Notes: a model not told the origin generated them from the sequence alone. Positions 37,302-51,150 are shown, counted from the first letter of the stretch. The stretch: DNA of 64,000 bases from Pagrus major (GCF_040436345.1 NC_133223.1:15342613-15406612), one strand, 5' to 3'. Made by a program: numbers and translations.

Positions 37302-37730
37302 TAGATCTGCACAATTACTTGAAATATTATCAAAATCACAGTATGGCCAAGTGTAATATCCAAGTAGTATATCCACAGAAGCTACAGTGATTTGATCTAT
37401 GTAAAATGTGAGATAGCATTGTAGTGCTCAAGATCGGTCTTGGTCTCAATGGGAAGACAACTAGAAAACCTGATTCTTGCGCTAAACATTGGTTTGTGTT
37501 AGGTGGATGGTAAAACTTGGAAGTGTTGAATAAAATGATTACGTTAATAAAGTAAGTAAAATTCCCACACATAAAATGCTTTTTTAGTATTTTATCAAGG
37601 GATTTCTCATGGTTCACTTGCAACTGTGATGCAAAAACAATCATTCCCACTAATTCTGACTCATATGGAAATCATAATATGTATCAAAATGATTATTTTT
37701 TTTTGTTTTTCACCATATCGTGCAGCCCTA
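37302..37730. repeat. hAT-like MITE
   Basis: The right end 'atatcgtgcagccctag' and the left end 'tagatctgcacaatta' form an imperfect inverted repeat of the TAGGGCTGCACGAT class, well known in vertebrate hAT MITEs. The flanking 8-mers agree at only 5 of 8 positions. There is no coding capacity. Confidence 0.6.
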
Positions 37731-39003
37731 GTATTAATTCAGATGATCAAACAAATAAAATGTTTTTTTCTTTTGTTCTTTAAGAGCAGAGTCAAAAAGT
37801 AAATGAGTGACTTTGACATTGTGAGACTGGTATCCGGGCATAACCTAGTGTTTTTCCTGCATGTCTTGAGACAGCCAATCAACAGCAGTATTAGATCTTG
37901 GCACAACAAGCATGCTGCATGCTTAGTGGTGCACTGAGGTGATGACATTAACTCCTTAGGTATCAAAAATTTGGTATCCAATGACAAGACATTTTTTGCT
38001 ACTCAATAATATCCTGGCAATTCCGTCGGTGCCATGAAAGTATCGAAGTTCAACACCCAGCCCCAGTCTGTTTTAATTATTTGGCAAGCATACATCAAGT
38101 AAATAGCTCAGCTTTTCCATTGTACAAAACCAGTTTACTACAACTAGTTCCTGCACATACCTTCTGCCTGCTAGTGAAAGAGTAACTAACTGCAGACAGA
38201 ACAAACAGCATTTACTCTACTTAATAAAAGGTATATAACAAAAAAGACTTCTGCTGCCCTTCAAGCAATGGGAGTCCAATCCAATCTGTTGGACATCCCA
38301 CAGTCTCTGGCTATGGCAACACAACACACCTGCATGCTCACCTGTTGATGTGGCTTCCTGAGAACACTGTCCCAACATGCCACACCCTGCAGATTGCACG
38401 CATGACTCATGCTTGCTACATACAGAATGTGAGGAATGCGGAGTGTCACTAAAGATAGAGCTGTAACGCCACAGACGTAACATTTGACATAATGCATCTA
38501 CCGTGACAGGAACAAGGACGCTCGCACAAGTATGACTGAGCTCCTGTTTCTACTGAAACCAAGCTGTGCCACAAATATTTAGAGAGAACTTTGCAACTGT
38601 TTCGCATTCTCCAAACTCGTAACTGCTCCTGAAGTACAATAGCAACATATCTCCATCCTTCTCCAGTCACTCTGTTACCCCTGTATGAGCTTTCTCTCCA
38701 CTGGTTTGTCTGCATTTCTATAACAACTCTGACTCCCCCATCCTCGGCTCATCCCTTCCGCTGGTCTGCATACGATGCCCCTTCATCCCCAGGGAGGCGA
38801 CATGTGTGTAATGTCACATTTTGTCATATCATATCGTGGTGACAGAAGCGTTGCTGTGTCCATCACAATGATGGAAGTGGCAATGAAAACAGGAGGATGG
38901 GGAAGGGGTGCGATACAGATATACACCAAGGAAGAGGGGGAGGGGGAGGGGTTATTACACAAGTCGCTCTCTTCACACAGTGTGCGGGTGGGTGTCTGTG
39001 TCT

Positions 39004-39006
<3 letters not shown>

Positions 39007-39043
<37 letters not shown>
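39007..39043. repeat. AC microsatellite
   Basis: A perfect AC tract of 18 units. Confidence 0.95.
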
Positions 39044-39044
<1 letters not shown>

Positions 39045-39236
39045 CTGACTCACTAGTGACACATCTGCTGGCGTAGCCTGGGCACAGTGCCATGTGTGGC
39101 GGCCTGCTCCGGCAGCAGGACTGGCACTCAGCACTCCGGCCTGCTGTGATCTCCGTCTCACACACTTCACCCTGCACTTCCATCTCTGTCAATCTGCCCT
39201 CTGTCTGTGCATCTCTGGCTAAGTGGGTGTGTCTTG

Positions 39237-39238
<2 letters not shown>

Positions 39239-39284
<46 letters not shown>
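39239..39284. repeat. CA microsatellite
   Basis: A perfect CA tract of 23 units, 195 bp after the tract at 39007-39043 and in the same orientation. Confidence 0.95.
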
Positions 39285-39286
<2 letters not shown>

Positions 39287-40277
39287 CACCTTTCTACTCA
39301 ATATGAGACAAAGAGACTGGGTAAATGGCGTGCCATTATTTCACTGATACAACAAGTGCAGGTGCAAATTGGGGGAGTGCCAGTAGCAAATGTTTACAGT
39401 GTGATTGTTGTGGCCAAAAATTTAATGGTACAAGTACAAGGTAAACACCATGTTCACCTTGTACGTTTAAATTACTGTAAATGCAGCATGTCTGTATCTT
39501 TTTAAATTGTATCCATTCAAATAAGTTCTAACTTCTTTTGGGTGTTAATAGTTTAAATAATTTTTTTTAAAAAGGCCGGTAAATGTGCACAAAAAACGGA
39601 CGCTGATGTGACCATGCAGCTACATTGGGCTCTTTATAACAGCCCACACTTCTCCACACTATCGCTAAAATCAAGCAACAACTACCTTCTCCCTCCACTG
39701 GTTGGGGATATGAGAGCAATGAAAGGCCAAATGACAAACCACGAGCAGAGCTGAAGCCTACGCTATGTGCGCAATCCTGAGGCAGTGAGATTTCTTAATC
39801 AGGCACAAAAAATCATGCTATCTTTTGCTTTACATTACTTTTACAAATTTGCACCTGCAAACTGCTCACGCTTCAATAGGTTGACTAGCAAATGTTAGCA
39901 TAGCAAGCCAAGGCCCAGGCAGACAAGACATTATTAGGCTTATCCAACTGTAATTGTCCAGTGAAGAAGACCCAACTCTGGAACCTAAATTGGGCCAGAT
40001 TCGGATTATGTCCAGTTGAATCTGATAGGGCTAGGGTTTTGGGTCTATGAATCAATATAGGCGATTATCTGGTGTGTTTGACTGCAGAAGGTGATTTTTC
40101 AGGAGAGAGAAAACAGTGACGCACAGTCATATATTACATATTGCTTCTCTTTTAGTCTACAGGTGCTTGTTTATTGATTATGCACCACCAATTCGTTATC
40201 TGTGGTCTTTTTCTGGGTCTCTTGACTACATTTCAGAGACGATTCGATTCTAAAAAACCCTGCCTTTTCTTAGATAT

Positions 40278-40306
40278 CCCTTTGTGTTTGATAACCACAT
40301 TTGAAG

Positions 40307-40348
<42 letters not shown>

Positions 40349-40420
40349 GTGTCAAAAGGACCGGCCAATATATTAATATCAGAATTTTTTTTAGTCCCCA
40401 ATACCTGTATCACCACAAAA
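40278..40420 (+). repeat. second copy of the 26.9-kb dispersed repeat, with TA expansion
   Basis: TGTTTGATAACCACATTTGA at 40285-40304 is identical to 26897-26916. After a TA microsatellite (40310-40344) the match resumes with ccaatata..aatatcagaat (40365 onward). The TA array therefore grew, or was inserted, inside a repeat copy. Confidence 0.7.
40310..40344. repeat. TA microsatellite
   Basis: A perfect alternating AT tract of 35 bp inside a dispersed repeat. Confidence 0.95.
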
Positions 40421-43400
40421 AGGTTCTACTTTTATGGTACTGGCCATTGGGATTATACTGTGTGTACGCCTACTTTCTTCACACATGTTACTGTACAGTA
40501 CTGTCCTGTACCATTCATCATTCTTTAGCCTTAACTTATTTGTTCAGTTCTTGATGTGTTTTTCTGTGTAGGTGCATTGACAAGAATCTAAAACTAGAGT
40601 CAACGTCTGAGCAAAGTAAAACTGCTTTTTAAGGCAGGAGCAATGGGATGTGTTAAGAGTGCTCACTGAAATCAATGGTAGCTACAGTGACATCACCAGT
40701 AAATAGTAGAAAAGAAAAAACACACTCCCAGTGCAAATTCATACACACAAAGCAAATGTGCAAATTCAAACTTCAAAGTTTTTCCTAGTACATTTCTGTC
40801 ATTTGTAGCTCCAAACAGAAACTCCATTTGCTTAAGAGAGACTCTGCTGCCCTCTGTGCAGACCCCTTCTTTCCTCCCTTCCCCTGACCATGCTCTCTGG
40901 TCCGTGACTCCCTCCCTCCATCCCAACAGTCGCTCCCACACTCGGGCCACATTCCTCCCCTGCTCATGCTGGGAGGACGTCTCCCTGTGGCTAAAAGCAT
41001 TGTGGGAAATCCCAACGGCCAGGCCCTTCAGAGGCCGTGCAGACGTAAATGTGTAAAGGAGGCTTGGGTTCCTCGCTTGCCGCCCGTCAAAAGGCTCTTC
41101 CTGTAAGCCACTTGCAAATATATTACACACAAGCCACAAGTAAAAAACTAACACATGACAGTCATTATCAACGTCTTGATATAGAGCCTCACAAAAAGCA
41201 GCACAGAAACATCAAATACCCACATTTGAGGCAGCAGTCAATACAACCCACGCTGGGCCAAACCTCAGTTTATAGCACTAAGAACATCAGGCAGGAAAGG
41301 AAGGAAATTTTAGGATGCTGCTCAAAATATTTTTCCATAGATTCTTTTTGTGCATTTCAAATCACTTCACAACAGAAACAAAAAGTGAAAACTCAACCTG
41401 TCAGACCATGTGACACAGCTTAGGCATCTCTACTGACCTGGCATGACAACAAACATGCAAAAACACATTTTACTCCGAACACTCACAAACACACAGTACG
41501 GCAATACGTGTGCCGTCTCCTCTCCGCTAGCATTCAACAAAATTAGCACTGTGGAGGGAATACGAGCCAGATTGCGTCCCAGAATTACCCCAGTTTGCAC
41601 TCATGTGTCATTCCCATGGAATTTTAAACACACTGCGTGAGACCTGCCCAATTAAATATACAGGCACAGAGCAATATACGTGCACATACTCATACCAACA
41701 TGCGGCAGTACTTAGCTGTCCTAATAATGTCTGCGAAGCACTGAAGACTGCGCTACAAGTAATGGTATCTACTGCTCCCATGAGTCTGAGCTCCTTGAGG
41801 TTCTTCTGAATGTTCTGCAACAAGACATGTCTATGCTGCTTAAACACTCATGGTAATATGTTGAAAGCATGTATATTTCCCATGTGATCCAGGTAAAGTA
41901 GTGTAAAATGCAATCTGCCACTTAATCCTGACACAATGAACTTCTTCCCTTACTCTTAACACCTTGTCCTTTCAGGAAGAAGAGGATGATAATGTCGTTA
42001 GACAGTCTCTTCATTGTCACACTTTATTCTTGCTGCTATGACTCTAGAAAGAAAAAAAAAAAGCACTGTATTTTTGAGGCATGTATTTGCACTTTCACAG
42101 CATTTAAGGTGAGTAAAACTGATGTTCAAAAAAGTACAAAAAACACACTCCCTTCCTTTGTTTATGAGCATAAGCAGATGGCTTAAATTACTAAACAGTG
42201 AGGAAAAAAATCATGGAGGATGGAGATGAGATTTGAGCAGTTCAAATCCAAGGTGTGGCACCATTTTGGATGTCATGTTGTTAAAAAATGAGACGAATCT
42301 TGATAAGCCCACAGTTGTTTGCAAACAAAATAAATTATGGCAGTAAAACAAGCAGCATGCAGGCACATCCGGCTCACCACCCACAACTACAAACTGTAGA
42401 AGCAGAAAGGAGGGAACCTGTTGACATGCCTGCCCAACAGACACCAGATACATTCAACTGACATGAAACAACTTTATTTCATTCAGTGCTAAAAAAAGAA
42501 AAAAAAACACCATAATTCCTTTTAAACTAGCACATTTTAGAATTGTACTAAAGGAATCACGATAGATGTTAGCATGTTAGCATTAGTAGCTGTCGACTGC
42601 CAACTGCAGTAATGGACTGATATCAAATATAAAATAAACTACATGTAATTTGCGCTCTGTTCACATCATATTGATTGTTCTGTTAATACAAGAAGATGAG
42701 TGGAAAAATGTTAAATGCCAGCTTAATACAATTTTGCCACAAACCAGTGGCAAAATGGCTGCAAGCCACTAATGCTGGCGATTATAACATCAAACAAATA
42801 ACCTAGCGCAAATTTTGGTTATTTTAAATGGACTGACAACAAGGCCAAACAATGGGGGAAATCACATTGGGAAAAAAGCATTAATTTGGATTAACAGGGT
42901 GTTATACTGTTATTCCCATTTTTAATGACAGTGCATGAATAGCCCAAAAACCTGTCTCCAAAGTCCTTTGAAAACAGAAGAGTCTAATAAAGACAGCGTG
43001 GTTAATGCAAACAACATTCAGTTCAGTAAAGCTTGTTATTTTCTCCCAAACTAATGTGAAAGACTCCCAAAGACTTTCTGCAAAGCATTGTTACAGACAC
43101 AGCATCAATTATCAGGAGTTCAACCAATAAACATGAAGGATTTAAGATACCAGAAACTTCCCCTCAAAAAACACTTAACAATGAAGTCAAGTCAGTTGAT
43201 GGATGCTTTTCATAGGCTCATAAAATGAGTTAGTTAATTTCAACAATAAACCAAGCCCTTTGAATTGTGTCACATGCAACACGCTATTGTTGTCAAAAAT
43301 ATTCAAATAATTATACATATGGATCCTCAAATCTGTGTTTTTTCACTCTTCTCTCTGACTGCAAGTTGTCAAGCACTGCTGTATTGCCCACATAGCCCCA

Positions 43401-44558
43401 CCTCCTCCAGAAGTAAATTACCTTTGATGCTGTTGTTCTGAACACACAGTGTACGAGCCTCGTTATCTTTATCTTTTAATAAAATCTAAAATGTTATGCC
43501 TTCAATGTTTTGTCAATTTTTCCACCATAGTATCGAATTTTGATATTTTTAGGTATTGTATTGAACATAAACAAATAAAATAGGAAATAAGAAAATCCTT
43601 ACAGGTTTTGTGTCCAAAATCTCAACTTTAATGCCTCTGCCTGATTGTGGTTGCCAGATAAGGAGCATTCCTTAGTGCCATGACTGCCCAGTGCTTGCGT
43701 ATGCTTTAATATCCTGTGAAAACCTTATTTCTAAAAAGTGGTTTGCCCTCCAAACCTGGTTAGCACTGTGTCATGTTGCTACATTAAACTAGGCTAACTA
43801 GGGACAACAGTCTGGTAGCTGGATGGTACGTCAGCCTGGCTGGCAGCTTTTAGCATGGATAGCTGAGGTGAAAGCAGGTCACCGCAGCCCCCAGGTTCTA
43901 CCTGCGCGCTGCACTGTTTGAGAGGACCCCTCCCCTCCCAGCAGGGGCAGCAGACCGTCTGTGCAACAACTGTCAATCACAGCAGAGAAACATGAAAGCA
44001 GAATTAAAGGTGCATTCTGACTCAGCCAGACACATCCCCGAGGATTGTGTACGGGCAACATGTGAGACTGAGACCTCCTACACTAAAAAAGATGAAATGC
44101 AGCCATTACAAAAACACATTCATATTTAAAGCTGTGACTGTTTGGATAGGCGCACTAAACTGAAAAGACCTACTACTAGAAGCTTGGTAGAAGATTTGTT
44201 TTACATAGACTTCCTCCTGCCTTGTGCAGGCAATTTCCTTTATTACAATAATCTATATATATTGTGTGAAGACTGCTTTATTTCAGTCAGTGTAGACTTT
44301 GATCAAATGACTACAGTAAATAAGGAAAACATATGATGCACTTATGTACTTACAGAAAATGCTGCGTGGCATGAATGATTATACATGGAATGATTTTTGG
44401 TTTTGAATAACTGGTGTTAGTGCTTCTAAAAAACAGGATCTTATTTGTTAAAACACTCACAAAATTTTCTGTCCTATCCATTATCAGTCCTTGCTACATA
44501 AGTTGTAGTCAAATTTTTATTGCGTTGTCTCCCATTTGATGTAGTTTTTATGTTTTAT

Positions 44559-45245
44559 TAGCGGCATTTACATGGAGCCTAACATTACGCTAATAATCAG
44601 AACAAAAATGCCTCATGCAACCACCTCAATCGGAGGAAACTGATCCAGTCGGATTAGAGTGAATTTTAAATCGGATCAAGAGGGTGGTGTAAACCTTTGA
44701 TAATCACTCTATAAACACTATGGTTATTTCTCTCTAGTTGCAATAATATATTCTTTCGGCGCACGCCTCACAAGGGGGGAACATTAGATGACGCTGCTTC
44801 CAGGCGGGACAGAAACATGGTGGTAACAACACAAAACTGGATCTTTGGCCGATATAAGAGTTTTGTCAAAAGGTTCGAAAAGTTTGAAAAGATGGACGAA
44901 GCCTGAATCCATCAAACCAGATTTGCAAATAATGTTCCCAGAACAACATGGACCCTTCTTAAAAATTGTATTGACAGGCGGAGTGAATGAATGAATTAAA
45001 TTTTCTACATAAAGTTGTCAAAATTCTTATTCTTCTTATGTTACATTTCCAGACTCTTCAAAGGGCGGGGGAACCACTTAACACAGGTCAAAAAATGTTA
45101 GCTCTAATTAAATGCTTTGGGGCATGTGAATGCACATCTTATCGGACCAGTTAATTTAGCATCCATATAAACAGTCAAGTGGGAATCTCTAAATCAGAAT
45201 GACTTCTATTGGATTGAATAAATATTTTCCATGTAACAACAGCTA
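44559..45245. repeat. 687-bp TIR element
   Basis: The left end TAGCGGCATTTACATGGA and the inverse of the right end TAGCTGTTGTTACATGGA agree at 14 of 18 positions. The interior carries the 'aatcgga'/'tcggat' motifs typical of a teleost 'TTTACATG' repeat. No transposase frame. Confidence 0.55.
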
Positions 45246-45347
45246 TTGTTACTGTTCCTAACTTGCTTCTAAACTTTGTAGCCTGGCCATTCACAAGTGC
45301 TAAACTGTTATTTTTAGGGATACACTGGCTCCACTTTTTCTCCCTTT

Positions 45348-45460
45348 AAATACAAAGTCTGATATCTAAACTCAGGATATTGGCTGATATAAAGTCAGCC
45401 AATATTGGAAAAGTCTATATAGGTGCCAATATGGATTAAATCTATCAGATCAGATCACTA
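45348..45460. repeat. fragment related to the palindromic 'ccaatat' repeat
   Basis: It contains ggatattggctgatataa and tcagccaatattgg in inverted arrangement, resembling the ends of the repeat at 26.15-27.0 kb. The boundaries are uncertain. Confidence 0.4.
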
Positions 45461-48138
45461 CTTATTTTGACTGACATGGGAGACATGACCACCGGTGCAG
45501 AAAATTGGCAATGTTTGCAGAATCACTGAAATCACTACACACAGAAATTAAAGATTTATTTTCCACTTCGTCTGTCTTCAACTTCAAAGATCTGATTACG
45601 TTAAATCTAGTAGTTTTTTTTAACGTACCTTATACAAATTGAGGAATGACATATTGTCTTCTGTCAAGCAACAGTTTCTTGGAACTGGGAAACGAATGCA
45701 CATATGAACGTAAGCGTGCAGACTATGATGGTTAAAAACCAAATAGTACTTTTCTGCTCCCTGGGGATACTACATAATTACTGTACAATGGAGGCCTGAC
45801 TATTGTAGGAGTCATTCAGCGGATGAACTAAATTCTTTAATTATTTGTAAATGGAAGTCTTTAAAGGGGAACTGATGCTTTTACTAAATATTAACACTCT
45901 ATAGTTTATGTGTAATAAAAAGTGAGTGAAAATGAACATTTAAGCTATAGAAAATACAGACTTGGGTCTAACCTGCTGTATGGATGAGGAGGGCAGCCCA
46001 CTGCCACCCACTACTCAGGCAATGAGACAAACTTCCCCCTCCGACACATCCCTCCATGTCACACACAACACAAGCCTTGCGAGTTTTAATTAGAAAACCC
46101 ATGAAGCAAACAAATGCACGGAAACATGAGAGGCCAATACACAGAGGAGAAAATAAATCCTTTGCCACTTTACATCAATATCCATTTCCCTGCGTCCTTC
46201 ACCTCACTGTGGTTTTTGGTTAACACGCTCCGGATTAGATAGCAGATAAATAAACAGCATGGACAGCGTTCTCAGGAAGAGCGCCCTGACCGCGCTGCGT
46301 CCTCCTCAGCATGTGCAGATCAGAGACCAAATATTGCACGGATAGTCCAAAGCAGTGCAGCTCTGAGGTCCTTTTTCCTCAAGACGCTCTACAATTGAAG
46401 GCCTCCCTCATCAGAGTGCAGCTATCAACATGGCCACATTCATAGATAAATGTCAAAGAGATAGTGACTGGTTTGGGAAGAGCATGCTTGTTATGGTTGC
46501 ATCTGAGCAACATTAAGCTATCAAGTTGTGGCACCAGTCAGTCTTTGAGAAACAGAAAACAACAAAAACACAAACATTATAGACCGAATCACTGCGAGTT
46601 CACACCAACGGTCACTTCCGGACAGACACCTGGAAGTTAATTCACATTTAGGGCATTTGTGAATTTGGCAGCTTCTTATTTCTATTGTCATTTTCAGGGG
46701 CAAATGTAACGTTCAAAGACATTTAGTAAATCATGATGATCCAAACTATCTGATATTTCTACTGAGCTTATTTTATGTACTGTGCTGCTTAGCTAGCGCC
46801 TTTGATATCAACACAACAGCGACATCTTGGACTAACTGCTAGCTTTGGGGTATACCCAAGCTGTCGTTTTCTTTAGTCTGTGGCCTAACGGGTAAATTAG
46901 GTCTCAAACAAAGCATCAAACATGCATTTTAGATGAAAGAATGATTTCTAAGCTTTGAAATAACCACATGAAAAAGACAATATGATTGTATGTATGCTAG
47001 TGCTTGATGCAGGGGTTTTCTGCCGGGAAGTTATTTAAAACAAACATTATAATTGGTTCTATAGTTGGGAAAATGTGTGTGAAATGCTAGTCAGGAAAAC
47101 TTTGCACACAGATAGTCTCATTCTTTTTCAATTTGCTTTTCTTAGTCCTGAGTACGGTGAAAAAAAACACTTTGTTTTACTGCTACGTCATGACTGCATC
47201 TGAAATCACTACTCGCTATGTGAAAGAAACTGACACATTGCGTTTGGGATTATTGTGCATGCCGTGGGTGCTTTTTCCGATGCATTGTGGAAATTTTTAA
47301 GGGCAAGGAATTCGGACACTCAAATGAAATGGCGGACAGTAAATGTGGTGCGCTACATGGTAAATAGGGAGGGATTTCAGACTCAGGGACAGCAATTAGG
47401 AGAATAGCATTTACATATCTTATTGGTGTGTGTTTTTTAAAAGAGCGGAGATGTGTATGTGTGAGTGAAAGTGTGTGATTAAGTGTGACACAGTAAAAAA
47501 AATAAAGAGAGCCAGAGTTGAGCTGGGTTACCTCAGAAGCCCCCCTGCCCTTTCAGCAGGGCCTCATATGGAGAACCAGGTCTCAGGTCCCCTGGGCACT
47601 GATGTCTGCTCTCCACTCAACTCCTCCCAGTCAGCCACGGAGGCTGTGCAGGAACCTGGACCCACTCACGACACCCTACAGCCACAAGTCATTCACACCT
47701 GGAACAGAGGGAGAAGAACTTTGCTCATCGGGTGAAACAGAAAACAAGCAAAAGGCAAGGAAAAGCACTCAGTCGCTTGTGTTGACAAGACCAGCGTGTA
47801 GCAAACACATAACCAGTGCAAGGCTGAGGTCATTAGGGGCTACAGGAGCGGTGTATACTCGCTTTTTTTTAACCCAAACACTCATTTATACTTCAGTTAT
47901 CGACCAGTGTACACATAAGGGACTACAAGACAGCGTATGATACTCCGTCAAGAGCCTCCTTGCTCCTTTGCACCCGAGAGGACTTCCTCCAGATATAAAC
48001 TGTGGGAGCGACAAAGTGACTTTTTTTTTTACACCTCAATAATGCAAAGAAAATAATGTTGAAGTGGTGACCACAGAGAAGATAAATATGAAACATCCTC
48101 AAGACTATGCAACAGATACACGCTCATGGCAGACAGCA

Positions 48139-48285
48139 GTGTTGCCTAGCAATTGAGGAGACCAGAGTCCTGTAACAGGAAGGTCTGCAGTTCAATCTCA
48201 GCAACTGGCAGGTACGCTTCGAAATGGTCCTTGAACGAGACACCGAACTCAGAAGTCACTCTGGATAACAGCATCGGTTTAAGGA
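48139..48285 (+). repeat. tRNA-derived SINE
   Basis: It has an A-box-like TAGCAATTGAGGAG near 48147 and a B-box-like GCAGTTCAATCTC at 48187-48199. The tail 'ccttgaacgagacaccgaac' then 'ctctggataacagcatc' is characteristic of teleost tRNA SINEs. It is in the bcl9 first intron. Confidence 0.75.
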
Positions 48286-48939
48286 GTGGACGGTTGACTG
48301 AAACAAAGCACAAAAGCTGCTAAGATTATGCTTCATGGCGGAGAAAATACCATTAGTATTCTGCCAATGTGATGCCGGATAAATATGGGAAATTTGATTT
48401 TATAAGAATTTAAATAAATGGCTCAAGGACTAGCCCTAAATTAGCTCATGAAAGGTAACAAGTTAAGACTTTATCCATGAGAGGAGTTAATTCACAAAAT
48501 CCACAGGTATCAGATGCCTTTTACTAAACATTTCCACTATAGGACCTGTGGATTTTTTCCTCACTCACAGTCAAGTAAAAGAAAAAAAGGTTGATAAAAA
48601 CACTAAAAGACTGAACACATTCTTTGCTATGTTTAGCTCTCTGGGTCCTGCCAAGGTAACACAGCACAATGCCACACAAGTTATTCACAAACGGGCCTAG
48701 TCGAGGAAGTCGTCCTAAAATATACACAGACACGTTCAAACCTAAAAGTCTGCAAATAAACGTAAAGCACACAACAACTACAGAGACCAGACTTCCCCCC
48801 CTGAAATCTCAGCGCCTCACTGGACAACTCTTGGCGGACAAAGTAATTCCATGGCGCTTGAAACTCCAGGAACTTTTTTTTTTTTCTTTTTCCTAAAAGA
48901 AGTTGTTCCTGTTTCGCCAGAGAACTGGGGGGGAAGGGA

Positions 48940-49930
48940 GGACTTCAGCACTTGCATTCATGGAGCGTCGGCCAGCGCAAACAAAGTCTTCCCCGAAGAG
49001 GGAGGCACTGGACGGCGGCTGAGAGCGAGAACAACGACGTCGGCACACAAGCACACGCAAAAAACACACACGAAACGAGATTCATTTGAGGGCTTTGTAT
49101 GTGAATAAAACAATTCAAGGCCTCCTCGGGCAAACGTTCATTTTCAAGTTGTGCTAGCTCCGTTAACAATGTAACAATTAAATCGCTCGGCAGATGATAG
49201 GGCTGGCCGACACAATCAGCAGCCGAGGCCTATAATCTCGCTACGCGTTTATAAATCATATCACACACATTTTTAATAAAGGAAATACAATACCAGCGGT
49301 GTGGTACTCCCGAAGAATGCAGAACATGCATGCTGCATTGTATCCTTTTTTCATTTTCACCAAGCACGGGCGGTCCTCCAGTATAATGGGGTAAAAACCA
49401 ATATTTCTCCGCGGGTTTTACACCATGCTGAAAACATCGTGAATAATCCGCTTTCGGTGCGCTGGAAAAAAACGGCATTCGCGGTTGAAAGGGTGCTCGC
49501 TGTCTGCCAGGCCAGACACGACGTGGGTTTGCTAGCCAGCCTTCGGGGACAGAGGCAGAGAAGAACGGATACCGGAGTGAGATGTCCCCGGGAGGAGGAC
49601 CCGCGTGTGCCCGTTGCCAGGAGGCGAGCTCTGGTACCGACACTTTCCACCTGGATTTGGATAAAGGAGCACTCACCTGGAATGTTAGCTTAATTTCCGT
49701 TTTCCTCGAACGACGGATTCATCGCGTACACTCATCAAATCACAACATTATCACGGTAACATTATAAAATAGAAATGTGTCTCCCCCCTTTCGCCCGAGC
49801 TTTCCAGTGGTCCTACTCCATTACATCCCAGTCAAGATTTCCTGTCGTCTCCCCCCCCCCTCTCCGCTCCGGCGCGATGGTTTAGCCCGAATTCTAAGTA
49901 GCAATTCTAGGTCAGGTCTGTGTGCCAGTG
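48940..49930 (-). promoter_or_regulatory. bcl9: CpG-rich probable bcl9 promoter and non-coding exon 1
   Basis: CpG is clearly denser here than in the flanks (for example cggcggctgagagcg, gacgtcggc and ccgctttcggtgcgc). On the minus strand a consensus donor CCAG|GTGAGT lies with the exon end at 49677. This gives a likely non-coding first exon that starts somewhere between 49680 and 49930 and splices to the first coding exon near 31 kb. No transcript evidence is available here, so the assignment to bcl9 rests on position and strand. Confidence 0.5.
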
Positions 49931-50499
49931 AGAATGTTACTGTCGGACAGCGGCGAGGCACCAATGTCCACTACTCACAACATGGCAAATAACATACAAG
50001 TGTACAGAGGACAAACACACCCAAACTGTGCTCGCAACATTTATTTCTTTTTATTTTGCGTAGCGAGTTACACTCTCGTCTTTGTGGTGACGTCAAACTT
50101 CCTCACATGAAAGAACTTTGGAGTAGTAAAGCATCAAACTGGTGGAAGTTCTCACAGGATATTGATTTAAGGGCACACATGCCTCAAGAAATTACGAGTC
50201 CCAACTAAATTGTGTAATTCGTTGATAGCCGGAAATTCTCAAACAAAAGAATAAATATATTTAGTTGAAGCTTCTCAATAATGACACTTTTCTGATGTTG
50301 TTTTAGGTGAAAGTGAACTGGTGATAGTCACCTTGTTAGTAGGAAGTTGCAATGACAATAAAGATCAAATTATAAATCAGCTAATCAAGAAAATAACTGG
50401 CATTTTAATCATAAAATCTAGAATCAGCAACCTTTAATTCAGTCCAGCCTAATCCAATACCACATAAAATATATTCAAATCAGCTAGATCCAGAACTTT

Positions 50500-50815
50500 A
50501 TTTGGATCTGCATGTAATTGTACTCATAGATACCAGCCACCTAAATATGTCTAATGTTTTCACTGAGATCCATGCATTGTTACCCGAGAAATTAACAAAA
50601 ATGCCAGAAACGCTGTTTTTAAGAAAGTGAGAAAAGAATTCCTGGATCTGTACCTCCATCTGGATCCACACCAAAAGTTAATGGGGTTTATTCTGGCAGA
50701 GACCCATCCTCCATCCAGGTTTCGTGGCAATCCGTCCAGTAGTTTTTGTGTGATCCTGCTGACAAACCAACAAATAAAAGGTCAAAACAATAACCTCCGT
50801 GGCAGAGGTTGAAAA
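50500..50815 (+). repeat. retroposon copy B (SINE or LINE-tail type)
   Basis: The same ordered blocks as 34427-34680 in the same orientation, with a longer interior and a 3' tail 'ataacctccgtggcagaggt', a known ending of this teleost retroposon group. Confidence 0.7.
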
Positions 50816-50846
50816 ATGTTTGCATCCTGGTTTACTGTCACTGGAA

Positions 50847-51150
50847 GTAAAGGTCCAGTGTGCGGGATTTATGGGGATGTATTGGCAGAAATGGAATACA
50901 ATATTCATCATTTTCATTAGTATATAATCACCTGAAACTAAGAATTGCTGTGTTTTTGTCACTTTAGATTGAGCCTTTTATATCTACAGAGTAAGTAGAT
51001 CCTCCTTCAGGGAGTCCACCATGTTGTTTTCAACAGGAGCCAAGAATGGACAAACCAAACGTGGGCTCAACGTACAGGAGGGTGAGACAGGGGGTTTTCA
51101 GTTGGTTGCAGTTTGAAACCCCACCACTAGATGCTACTTAATCCTACTTT
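50847..51150. repeat. teleost MITE-like repeat, copy 1
   Basis: It begins 'aaaggtccagtgtgcggga' and ends near 'ccaccactagatgctactta', a pairing I recognise from an abundant perciform repeat. A related copy, with the expected closing 'caaactggacctta', lies at 56590-57265. Confidence 0.65.

Larger units (their letters stand above)
31095..49676 (-). other. bcl9: bcl9 long first intron (inferred)
   Basis: About 18.6 kb between the probable non-coding first exon (donor at 49676-49675) and the first coding exon. No coding exon was recognised. It contains several transposon remnants, a SINE, microsatellites and possible regulatory blocks (for example 36380-36480). Additional non-coding exons cannot be excluded. 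Confidence 0.5.

Noticed and set aside
46259..46345. Short frame MDSVLRKSALTALRPP ending at a TAG, 28 codons
   Set aside because: Too short, no splice context on the plus strand, and it lies within the bcl9 intron. Probably chance.
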